From contig JAJZQK010000311.1 in the NCBI GenBank assembly GCA_021847625.1, forward strand, positions 1-5,192: a stretch of 5,192 nucleotides of DNA, given 5' to 3'. The position numbers and the translations under genes were made by a program. The notes beneath the pieces are model-generated. The model had not been told where the DNA came from. It was given only the letters and a program-made list of their open reading frames with translations, and ran no database searches. Origin of the DNA: Chloroflexota bacterium (GTDB lineage Bacteria > Chloroflexota > FW602-bin22 > JAMCYS01). Position 1 is the stretch's first letter. Each line of letters starts with the position of its first letter. Shown piece by piece: positions 1-5,192 of this stretch.

Positions 1-633
1 CCTGAGGACAAAGGGCCGCGCTATCGGTTGGTGATGTTCATCGCCATCGTGGCCATCGTGATACCAGGCTATTTCCTGCTCGGCTGGCTAGGGGAAAACG
101 GCGTGGGGAATCTCTTTCGCAGCCTCATCGGGCTCGATTCGCCCAATGGCCGGCCCACCCGCACGATAACGCCCACAACCTCGCCCACTGCGCCGGCCGT
201 CGTCGCGGCTACGTCTACGGCCACAACCACGACCCCGGCTGCCACAACGCCCACCAAGACGACCACGCCGGGGCAGCCGACCGTCGCGCCGACAACGCCG
301 CCCCCGACCGCGACCGCAGTGCTCCCGACTCAACCACCGGCCACAAGCACGACGGCGCCACCTCCACCGACGGCCGCGCCGGAGCCAACGGCCACGCCGA
401 TAACGGCGCTCGGCTACGGTACGGCCATCCCGGCCTACGGCGGTGCCGCCGTCGTGCGGGCCGAACCGACCACCGATTCCGAGGCGCTGGCCAGCATTCC
501 CATAGGCGACAGGGTGCTCGTCATCCGCGTCGTGCAGGGGGAGGCCATCGACCCGGTGGAACCCCGCTGGTGGGAAGTAGAGTACAACGGCGTGCGCGGC
601 TTTGTCTACCACAAGCTGATCAGCCTCGACTAG
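1..633 (+). CDS. membrane-anchored protein with C-terminal bacterial SH3-like domain (5' end missing)
   Basis: The frame is open from the first base of the window, so the true start probably lies upstream. TTG, GTG and ATG codons at 28-36 are possible starts, but they sit at the edge of the membrane helix and no Shine-Dalgarno precedes them. Of the 210 visible residues, about 1-9 form a short charged tail, 10-30 a hydrophobic helix (VMFIAIVAIVIPGYFLLGWL), 51-133 a Thr/Pro/Ala-rich linker, and 135-210 a compact domain. The domain has the SH3_3 pattern: a VVRAEPTTDSEALASIPIGD segment, then WWEVEYNGVRGFVYHKLIS. Such domains usually bind cell-wall peptides or other envelope ligands, so a wall-facing role is inferred. 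Topology would be cytoplasmic N-terminus, one membrane pass, and an external linker and SH3 domain. The next gene starts 11 nt after the stop, which suggests one transcript. The ligand is unknown, and domains upstream of the window cannot be excluded. Confidence 0.85.
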   Translation, partial: PEDKGPRYRLVMFIAIVAIVIPGYFLLGWLGENGVGNLFRSLIGLDSPNGRPTRTITPTTSPTAPAVVAATSTATTTTPAATTPTKTTTPGQPTVAPTTPPPTATAVLPTQPPATSTTAPPPPTAAPEPTATPITALGYGTAIPAYGGAAVVRAEPTTDSEALASIPIGDRVLVIRVVQGEAIDPVEPRWWEVEYNGVRGFVYHKLISLD

Positions 634-639
634 GGAGGG
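633..639 (+). promoter_or_regulatory. ribosome binding site for the Lin0512-family gene
   Basis: GGGAGGG overlaps the last base of the upstream TAG stop, with six bases between its GGAGG core and the ATG at 645. It fixes the start at 645 and argues against the longer in-frame extension reaching back to 570 inside the preceding gene. Overlap of stop and binding site suggests translational coupling. Confidence 0.85.
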
Positions 640-644
640 TCACC

Positions 645-1004
645 ATGCGTAGGCTCCTCATTGAGTTCGGCAGCGGTATCGACCAGCACGGCCAGAATCC
701 GACCGACGCCGCTATCAGGGCGATCAAAGACGCCATCAGCTGGAACTACCTCGTCGGTTTGCGTGAGGTGCTGGGCCTGCAGGACCTCGACAAGATGGTC
801 GTGCGCGTGACCATCGCCACCCCTTACCCGGAGGAGGTCGACCGCGAGGCCGTCGCCGCCGCTCTACCGCACGGGCAGAAGACGATCGAAGTCGTGGCCG
901 GCGGCCTCCTCGTGCACAGCGGCCACGCCAGCGAGCGCTACGGCGACCGCAGCGACGAGGTGCTGGTGGCCAACGCCGCCGTCGAGGTAGGCGTCGAAGA
1001 CTGA
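645..1004 (+). CDS. Lin0512 family conserved protein of unknown function
   Basis: This encodes a 119-residue soluble protein with no signal peptide or membrane segment. It matches, from memory, the Lin0512 family (TIGR02058 / PF09585), named after a Listeria protein. The seen features are an N-terminal strand followed by EFGSGIDQHGQNPTDAA (7-23), a helix with AIKDAIS (26-32), LREVLGL (39-45), the segment KMVVRVTIATPYPEEVD (50-66), a GGLLVHSG segment (86-93), and a closing GDRSDEVLVANAAVEVGV (100-117). The length equals the family's usual 110-120 residues, so the gene is complete. No biochemical function is established for the family to my knowledge. The conserved Gly/Asp/His cluster near residues 9-16 and the acidic Asp-rich turn near 101-104 could form a ligand or metal site, but that is a guess. 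The gene lies 11 nt behind the SH3-domain gene and has a strong ribosome binding site. The link may be only co-transcription. Confidence 0.88.
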   Translation: MRRLLIEFGSGIDQHGQNPTDAAIRAIKDAISWNYLVGLREVLGLQDLDKMVVRVTIATPYPEEVDREAVAAALPHGQKTIEVVAGGLLVHSGHASERYGDRSDEVLVANAAVEVGVED

Positions 1005-1037
1005 CGCATTCCCTACCTCACCCTCACGGCAGTGTGT

Positions 1038-1051
1038 TATATTGATAGTAT
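1038..1051 (+). promoter_or_regulatory. possible promoter -10 region upstream of the transglycosylase gene
   Basis: An AT-rich island (TATATT at 1038-1043 and TAGTAT at 1046-1051) sits in the otherwise GC-rich 137-nt gap 1005-1141. TATATT matches the sigma-70 type -10 consensus at five of six positions. No convincing -35 hexamer is visible at 16-18 bp spacing (ACCTCA at 1015-1020). If used, the transcript leader would be about 90 nt long. The remainder of the gap shows only a short CGGGG/CCCCG inverted repeat (1067-1077) and no clear terminator for the upstream genes. Confidence 0.4.
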
Positions 1052-1141
1052 GCTGGCGTTGTAGTTCGGGGTCCCCGCCGTATCGGGTCCGGCCCATCCG
1101 CCGCCAGCGCCGTGTTCACCGGGTAGTAAGCGAGCCCTGCC

Positions 1142-2233
1142 GTGTGGCCGAAGACGTGCCGCCGATTGCACATCGTGTTGGCGATGGTCGTGGCGCTGGC
1201 CGTCGCGCCGTTGCCGGCCCGGGCTGAGGTAGCCACGGTCCTCCTCGACGTCCCGTGGCGTAGCCAGATTGATGGCTCTGCCGACCAGCACGACAACGGG
1301 GCGCTCGCCAGCCTGGGTATGGTGCTGGCAGCCCACGGACGGGCTGCCAGCACGGCCAGCCTGCGCCAAGAGCACGACGACCTGGCCGGCACCTTGCATT
1401 CCCCCGTGACCGACCAATCACTTGCCGGACTGGCTATTAGCCATGGCCTACAGCCGCTACCTCTGGCCGGGCCCTCCGCTACAGCCCTCGCACAGGCGCG
1501 AAGGTACCTGGAAAGCGGCGCCCCCGTGCTCCTATCGCTCGGTCCGGGTGAGCCACCGGCGGGCGAGCGTTGGGTAGTGGCCGTGGGCTTCACCGCCACG
1601 GGCAACCTCGTCTACAACGACCCCGCTTTTCCCGTGCCGGCCTACGGGCAGTTGCGCCTCCTCACGAGCCGTGAACAACAGGCCTGGCTGTCGGCAGGGG
1701 GCGTCGGCCTGGCGACGCTGGCCGGACCGCCACTGCCGTCGACGCCGACCGCCCAGGCGACGGCCGCCTCACCAAACCCGGCGCCGCGCGATGACTCGCC
1801 CTACTGGTGGCGGCAGATAGAGGCCTACGCGCGCTGGTTCGACCTGGACCCCTACTTCGTGGCCGCCGTCGTCCTCGCCGAGAGCGCCGGGAACCCCCAG
1901 GCGGTGGGAGACGACGGCCACTCCGTCGGCTTGATGCAGTTGCACGACGAGGGCTTCGGCATGGGGATCTCCGACCTGCGCTACGACCCTTCGCTCAACC
2001 TCTGGGAGGGAACCAAGGCCCTGGCAGAAGGGATGGCGAAGTACGGCGACCCCTACCTAGCGTACTCTCGCTACTACAATCCCGGCGGGGAACCGCAGGG
2101 GCAGCGCGTGATGGACATCTATTACCGACTGCGTTCTCTGGAAGCGGAGGAGGAGGCGCCGGCTATGGACCAGCAGCCCGGCCTGGGTGGGGAGGTGGTT
2201 CCTTCATCTACTACTCAGGCTCCGGGAGGGTAA
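1142..2233 (+). CDS. secreted lytic transglycosylase (SLT domain) with N-terminal C39-like pseudo-peptidase domain
   Basis: This encodes 363 residues. A signal peptide is visible: basic start, hydrophobic core 11-24, and likely cleavage after ARA at residue 28. Residues 33-185 resemble the C39-like papain fold (Peptidase_C39_2): VPWRSQIDG near the start keeps the oxyanion-type Gln42. The usual NCGPAS active-site motif reads NGALAS (52-57), so Cys is Gly53. The usual His before WVV is Arg143, while the Asn-Asp-Pro segment at 159-161 remains. This domain is therefore probably inactive and may bind peptide. After a Thr/Pro/Ala linker (195-218), residues 222-332 form an SLT lytic transglycosylase domain with catalytic Glu247 in LAESAGNP, the VGLMQL motif (262-267), NLWEGTKAL (286-294) and a YYNPGG segment (311-316). 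It should cleave the glycan chains of peptidoglycan outside the membrane. In-frame stops at 1124-1129 make GTG 1142 the first possible start, although its Shine-Dalgarno is weak. The following gene begins two bases after the stop. Confidence 0.88.
   Translation: MWPKTCRRLHIVLAMVVALAVAPLPARAEVATVLLDVPWRSQIDGSADQHDNGALASLGMVLAAHGRAASTASLRQEHDDLAGTLHSPVTDQSLAGLAISHGLQPLPLAGPSATALAQARRYLESGAPVLLSLGPGEPPAGERWVVAVGFTATGNLVYNDPAFPVPAYGQLRLLTSREQQAWLSAGGVGLATLAGPPLPSTPTAQATAASPNPAPRDDSPYWWRQIEAYARWFDLDPYFVAAVVLAESAGNPQAVGDDGHSVGLMQLHDEGFGMGISDLRYDPSLNLWEGTKALAEGMAKYGDPYLAYSRYYNPGGEPQGQRVMDIYYRLRSLEAEEEAPAMDQQPGLGGEVVPSSTTQAPGG
1322..1353. repeat. perfect 13-bp inverted repeat inside the transglycosylase gene
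   Basis: GTGCTGGCAGCCC (1322-1334) and its exact reverse complement GGGCTGCCAGCAC (1341-1353) are separated by six bases. The 9-bp direct repeat GCCAGCCTG lies on both sides, at 1307-1315 and 1355-1363. The segment is translated normally as part of the C39-like domain, so it is not an inserted element by protein alignment. It could form a strong mRNA hairpin just after the degenerate active-site motif. A product of alanine-rich, GC-biased codons is also possible. Confidence 0.75.
2224..2230 (+). promoter_or_regulatory. ribosome binding site for the Thr/Pro-rich membrane protein gene
   Basis: GGGAGGG lies within the last codons of the transglycosylase gene, directly before its TAA stop. The GGAGG core is six bases before the ATG at 2236. 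It decides the start of the next gene, whose reading frame otherwise stays open far upstream to about 1807. Its sequence context (GGGAGGGTAACCATG) is nearly identical to that of the Lin0512 gene (GGGAGGGTCACCATG). Confidence 0.88.
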
Positions 2234-2235
2234 CC

Positions 2236-3570
2236 ATGAAGGCACGTTGGCGAGGGGTCGTCGGGCTCCTGCACCTGGGCATCATCCTGTCGCTGGCAAA
2301 CCGCATCCTCGCGCCGCGCCAGCGGGCCGACCTGGCGTCCCGGCGTGCCGCCGCCTTCCTTGGCGCGATGCTGGCGGCCACGCGCGCCCGGGCCTCGGCG
2401 CTGCGGCAAAGGATCCACCTCCGTCACTGGCTGACGCTCGCCTGGCGGCCGGGACGGCCGCGCCTCGCGCTCATGTCGGCCACCTTCCTTATGCTGTACG
2501 TGACTTACAGCGTCTCCGCCCGCGGCGCCGCAAACCCCGACTTCGGGCTCTTGGTGGCCGTGCGTGGTGGGGCGCCCACGGCGACGGTTGCGCCTACGGC
2601 CGCCCCGGAGCCGACGCCCCCGGCAACGCCGGCTGCCACCGCCACGCCGACCGAGCAGGCCACCGCCACCCCCACGCCCACGCCGACTCCGTCGGTGCCG
2701 GCTACCGGTCTCTCGGTTGTCCGCGGGGCCAGTTTCACGCCCGGGGGCCAGTTGCCCCCCTTCAGCGCCGCCCGTGAGAGCGTCGACGGCACGGCCCAAT
2801 CCCCGACGACCACTGCCAGTACCACGGCAACCGCGTCGTCAACCCAACAGTCCACCGGCACCCCCACGCCCACGACGCCAAGCGGCACACCAACCCCTAC
2901 CTACACGCCAACACCCACTCACACGGCGTCGCCGACGGGCACACCCTCGCCGACGCCGTTGGCCGCGGCCAGCATCACGTTCGCGCCCCCGACGGGCTAC
3001 GTCGGCCAGCGCGTCGACGTCTGGGTCACCTCGAAGCTGGGATATATGGACGTTAACCTGGAAGGGCCGTTCAACCCCCGCTTCGTCGGCGTATGGGAGT
3101 CGCCCACCGGCTTCATGTGGCGCTACGAACTATACCCGGATCACTCCGGTCGTGAGCCGTTCATGTTTACCGCCGACCGCGGCCACTACCTGCTCGCCTA
3201 CTCCTACCTGACCATTTACGAGTACACGCCCACGGCCACGCCGACGGCGACCTCGACGGGGACCATCACGCCGACCGTGACACCCACTTACACGCCCACG
3301 GCCACGCCGACGCCGACCGGTACTCTTGCTGTCACGCCTACGCCTACCTATACGCCGACGCCCACGCCAACTGCGACCCCAACCTCGGAACTGGCCAGTC
3401 CGACGCCCACGCCGACTTACACGGCAACAGCGACTCCCACTGAGGCGGCACCCAGCCCAACTTCCACATCGACGGCCACGGCGACCGCTACCTCGACCGC
3501 GACGCCGACGGCGACGGCAACCGCGGAGGCCGCGGCGACCGAGGCCGCCACCCACGCGGGCGGTCCGTGA
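2236..3570 (+). CDS. membrane-anchored Thr/Pro-rich stalk protein with one beta-rich domain, function unknown
   Basis: This encodes 444 residues that I do not recognise as a named family. Residues 8-24 are hydrophobic (VVGLLHLGIILSLANRI). Residues 25-76 are strongly basic, with about a dozen Arg and one Asp. Residues 77-94 form a clear membrane helix (LALMSATFLMLYVTYSVS). The rest is probably outside: Thr/Pro/Ala tracts at about 113-154 and 187-241, a compact segment at 243-330, then a Thr/Pro/Ala tail of about 110 residues to the end. The compact segment starts ITFAPPTGYVGQRVDVWV and is rich in aromatic residues and alternating hydrophobic positions. It resembles an Ig-like beta sandwich, an inference from pattern only. 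Part of the basic region plus the helix could be a cytoplasmic anchor. The start is set by the GGGAGGG site two codons upstream, and the gene is two bases behind the transglycosylase gene, so the two are probably co-expressed. A surface stalk or adhesin-like role is possible but unproven. Confidence 0.8.
   Translation: MKARWRGVVGLLHLGIILSLANRILAPRQRADLASRRAAAFLGAMLAATRARASALRQRIHLRHWLTLAWRPGRPRLALMSATFLMLYVTYSVSARGAANPDFGLLVAVRGGAPTATVAPTAAPEPTPPATPAATATPTEQATATPTPTPTPSVPATGLSVVRGASFTPGGQLPPFSAARESVDGTAQSPTTTASTTATASSTQQSTGTPTPTTPSGTPTPTYTPTPTHTASPTGTPSPTPLAAASITFAPPTGYVGQRVDVWVTSKLGYMDVNLEGPFNPRFVGVWESPTGFMWRYELYPDHSGREPFMFTADRGHYLLAYSYLTIYEYTPTATPTATSTGTITPTVTPTYTPTATPTPTGTLAVTPTPTYTPTPTPTATPTSELASPTPTPTYTATATPTEAAPSPTSTSTATATATSTATPTATATAEAAATEAATHAGGP
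3223..3525 (+). repeat. low-complexity Thr/Pro/Ala-coding tract with a 24-bp direct repeat
   Basis: This tract codes for the C-terminal tail of the membrane-anchored protein and consists of degenerate ACN/CCN/GCN codons. One 24-bp block, reading Y-T-P-T-A-T-P-T, is identical at 3223-3246 and 3289-3312. Most other units use varied synonymous codons. Similar but shorter tracts lie at 2572-2697 and 2794-2958 in the same gene and at 151-399 in the first gene. Such tracts can change length by slippage or recombination, and assembly errors are possible here. Confidence 0.8.
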
Positions 3571-3607
3571 GAGCGCCGCCCAGCGGACTCGAGACGGGTC
3601 TTTGGCA

Positions 3608-3646
3608 AGGCAGAAGCTGGGTCTACGCGTGAGCCAGCTTCTGCCT
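3608..3646. terminator. strong hairpin between the stalk-protein gene and the GH2 gene, terminator-like
   Basis: AGGCAGAAGCTGG (3608-3620) and its exact reverse complement CCAGCTTCTGCCT (3634-3646) flank a 13-nt loop. GCA/TGC can extend the stem past a small bulge. Downstream there is only a short CTT and no run of T, so it is not a textbook intrinsic terminator. It starts 37 nt after the TGA of the stalk-protein gene, which fits an end-of-operon or transcript-stabilising structure. The rest of the gap (3571-3607) shows nothing recognisable. Confidence 0.65.
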
Positions 3647-3651
3647 CTTGC

Positions 3652-3675
3652 GGTAAGATAGTACTATGCCTTACC
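3652..3675. promoter_or_regulatory. near-perfect palindrome over the GH2 start codon, candidate operator and leaderless promoter
   Basis: The centre ATAGTACTAT (3658-3667) is a perfect 10-bp palindrome. It is flanked by GGTAAG (3652-3657) and CTTACC (3670-3675), which are also complementary, with a two-base asymmetry (GC at 3668-3669). The ATG of the GH2 gene (3666-3668) lies inside. TAAGAT at 3654-3659 fits a TANNNT -10 element, placing the predicted transcription start at about 3666, the A of the ATG. No Shine-Dalgarno sequence is present. A repressor binding site over a leaderless promoter would explain all of this, but it is an inference. No good -35 hexamer is visible. Confidence 0.45.
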
Positions 3676-5192
3676 TTTCGTTGAACGGCTCCGCCTGGCG
3701 TCTGGGCGCGGTCGACCGGGCCCCGCTAGAGACGTACGATTTCGACCAGGTATCCGAATGGCTGCCGGCCACGGTGCCGGGCGACGTGCGGGTCGACCTC
3801 CAGGCCGCCGGGCTCATCCCCGACCCCCTGGAACAGCCCGAGGCTAGCGAATGGGTCGGACAACGGGATTGGTGGTATGCCCGCGAGCTGCCTGGGGGGC
3901 TGCAGCCCGGCCAACGGGCCTTCGTGCTTCTCGACGGCGTCGACTACCTCTCCCGCACCTACGTCGACGGCAATCCGCTCGGGACAAGCGTGGGGATGTT
4001 CCGCCGCCTCACCTACGAGGTAACGCCCTACCTCGGCCAGATCGGCGTCCTCGCCATCCGCCTGGCGGGCAGCGGCGCCCTGCCCAAACTCCACCTGGGC
4101 CGGTGGCAGCGCGCCCTGCGCTGGCTCGCCCGCCACCTCGCCTGGGGCGAGCTCTACCCGGACCGACTGGCGACGCTGAAGTGCCAGATGTCCTACGGCT
4201 GGGACTTCGCGCCGGCCCTCCTCACCACGGGTCTCTGGGACGACACCTGGCTGCACATCTGCGACGTCGTGCGCATCGAGAGGGCCCGCGCCCGCCCGCT
4301 CAGCCTGGACGACCCGGCGGAGGTGGAGTTGACCCTGGACCTGGACGCGGCGGAGGCCTGCCGGGCCGACCTGGAGGTCGAGATCAGCGGGGAGAACTTC
4401 CGCTGGGGGCCGCTGTCGCTGACGTACCACTTGACCCTGGCCTCCGGCAAGCATAGCACCCAGCTGAGCCTCCATATCCCCGAGCACCGCCTCTGGGAAC
4501 CGTGGGACCGGGGCACGCCGAACCTCTACCGCCTGCGCCTCGCGCTGCGCCAGGGTGAGCGCGTGCTGGACGAGTGGAGCGACACGCTCGGCCTCTGCCA
4601 GGTGCGCCTCCTGGACAATTCCGACCCGGCAGAAGCTGGCTCGCACTGGACCTTCGAGGTCAACGGCCGGCGAGAGTTCGCCCGCGGCGCCAACTGGGTG
4701 CCCGCCGACTCGCTGTTCGGCCGCCTGCGCCCGCCCGACTACGAGGACCTCGTGCGCCTGGCCCGGCAGGCCAACATCAACATGCTGCGCGTGTGGGGCG
4801 GGGGACTGCGCGAAAAGCGCGCCTTCTACGATGCCTGCGACCGGGAGGGCATCCTCGTCTGGCAGGAGTTCCCCCTCGCCTGCGCCTTCCTGGATGACTA
4901 CCCCGACGACAAGGAATTCCTTGATCTAGCCGCACGGGAGGCAAGGGGCATCGTGCAATCCGTACGGCAACACCCCTGCCTGGCGCTCTGGTGCGGCGGG
5001 AACGAGATCAACCCCCGCCGCGGCCACAAGCTCGTCGGGGTGCTGGCCGACGCCGTGGCCGCGCACGACGGCGACCGGCCTTTCCGGCCGGCCTCGCCGG
5101 GCCCGGGCGACGCGCACCACTGGCGCGTCTGGCACGGCAAGGCCAATATCGCCGACTACCGCCGGGTGCGGGCCGGCTTTCTACACGAGTTA
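3666..5192 (+). CDS. glycoside hydrolase family 2, beta-mannosidase-like (3' end missing)
   Basis: The frame is open to the right edge and gives 509 residues of a family usually about 800-850 long. An in-frame TAA at 3654 makes ATG 3666 the first possible start. Residues 1-190 are the sugar-binding-like domain of GH2 mannosidases, with WLPATVPGDVRVDL (32-45), MFRRLTYEVTPYL (111-123) and KCQMSYGWDFAPALLTTGLW (172-191). A beta-sandwich domain follows to about 310, with LWEPWDRGTPNLYRL (276-290). The TIM-barrel domain starts near 328: FEVNGRREFARGANWVPADS (330-349), NMLRVWGGG (372-380), VWQEFPLACA (398-407) and LWCGGNE (441-447), where Glu447 is the expected acid/base catalyst. The nucleophile Glu lies beyond the window. 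The expected reaction is release of terminal beta-linked mannose. No signal peptide is present, so it should act in the cytoplasm on imported oligosaccharides. Other GH2 specificities, such as exo-glucosaminidase, are less likely but possible. Confidence 0.92.
   Translation, partial: MPYLSLNGSAWRLGAVDRAPLETYDFDQVSEWLPATVPGDVRVDLQAAGLIPDPLEQPEASEWVGQRDWWYARELPGGLQPGQRAFVLLDGVDYLSRTYVDGNPLGTSVGMFRRLTYEVTPYLGQIGVLAIRLAGSGALPKLHLGRWQRALRWLARHLAWGELYPDRLATLKCQMSYGWDFAPALLTTGLWDDTWLHICDVVRIERARARPLSLDDPAEVELTLDLDAAEACRADLEVEISGENFRWGPLSLTYHLTLASGKHSTQLSLHIPEHRLWEPWDRGTPNLYRLRLALRQGERVLDEWSDTLGLCQVRLLDNSDPAEAGSHWTFEVNGRREFARGANWVPADSLFGRLRPPDYEDLVRLARQANINMLRVWGGGLREKRAFYDACDREGILVWQEFPLACAFLDDYPDDKEFLDLAAREARGIVQSVRQHPCLALWCGGNEINPRRGHKLVGVLADAVAAHDGDRPFRPASPGPGDAHHWRVWHGKANIADYRRVRAGFLHEL

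Noticed and set aside
88..612. Minus-strand frames opposite the first gene
   Set aside because: They are Arg/Gly-rich or Val/Ala-rich reverse readings of the Thr/Pro linker, with no domain or ribosome binding site.
570..644. Longer N-terminus for the Lin0512-family gene
   Set aside because: It overlaps the SH3 domain codons. The family length and the ribosome binding site at 633-639 both support ATG 645.
1307..1363. Possible tiny mobile element: inverted repeat flanked by 9-bp direct repeats
   Set aside because: The translated segment aligns with the normal C39-like helix region without extra residues, so nothing appears inserted.
1024..1605. Minus-strand frames across the promoter gap and the transglycosylase N-terminus
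   Set aside because: No recognisable protein features. The + strand has a signal peptide and domain motifs here.
1807..2235. Upstream in-frame extension of the stalk-protein gene
   Set aside because: It runs inside the SLT domain of the preceding gene, gives an Arg/Pro/Gly-rich shadow sequence, and the GGGAGGG site before 2236 marks the real start.
2446..2463. Short GCGGCC/GGCCGC inverted repeat
   Set aside because: Only six base pairs in GC-rich coding sequence, expected by chance.
3223..3525. Possible CRISPR array or tandem-repeat locus
   Set aside because: The repeats are in-frame Thr/Pro/Ala codons with no regular spacers and no cas genes, so this is a protein linker.
3726..4646. 306-codon open frame on the minus strand opposite the GH2 gene
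   Set aside because: The + strand encodes clear GH2 motifs through the whole span. The minus frame has no recognisable domain and is the usual long antisense frame of GC-rich genes.

Overview
The window is GC-rich bacterial DNA with five protein-coding genes, all on the + strand. The first is cut by the left edge and the last by the right edge. Long Thr/Pro/Ala-rich linkers in exported or membrane-anchored proteins, an SH3-like domain behind such a linker, GGGAGGG ribosome binding sites and dense packing suggest Chloroflexota (Anaerolineae or a related high-GC class). This placement is an inference from style, because there is no rRNA or marker gene.

Layout. Positions 1-633 hold the 3' part of a gene for a membrane-anchored protein with a C-terminal bacterial SH3-like domain. 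Positions 645-1004 encode a small soluble protein of the uncharacterised Lin0512 family, 11 nt downstream and probably co-transcribed. A 137-nt gap (1005-1141) carries an AT-rich, promoter-like island. Positions 1142-2233 encode a secreted two-domain protein: a papain-fold C39-like domain that has lost its catalytic Cys and His, followed by a lytic transglycosylase (SLT) domain with its catalytic Glu intact. Two bases later, 2236-3570 encodes an unrecognised membrane-anchored protein with a single beta-rich domain between long Thr/Pro tracts. A 95-nt gap (3571-3665) holds a strong 13-bp hairpin, then a near-perfect palindrome that overlaps the start codon of the last gene. From 3666 to the edge runs the N-terminal 509 residues of a GH2 beta-mannosidase-like enzyme.

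How they fit together. Three of the first four genes encode exported or membrane-attached proteins with flexible linkers and plausible cell-wall roles: an SH3-type binding domain, a peptidoglycan-cleaving transglycosylase, and an envelope stalk protein. The pair at 1142-3570 looks like one operon. The beta-mannosidase has no signal peptide, is separated by a hairpin, and has its own control region, so it is probably an independent unit that degrades imported mannosides in the cytoplasm.

No mobile element, CRISPR array, tRNA or rRNA was seen. The least ordinary points are the pseudo-peptidase fused to an intact transglycosylase, the palindrome over the mannosidase start with no Shine-Dalgarno sequence, a perfect 13-bp inverted repeat inside the transglycosylase gene, and the unrecognised beta-rich domain at 2236-3570.
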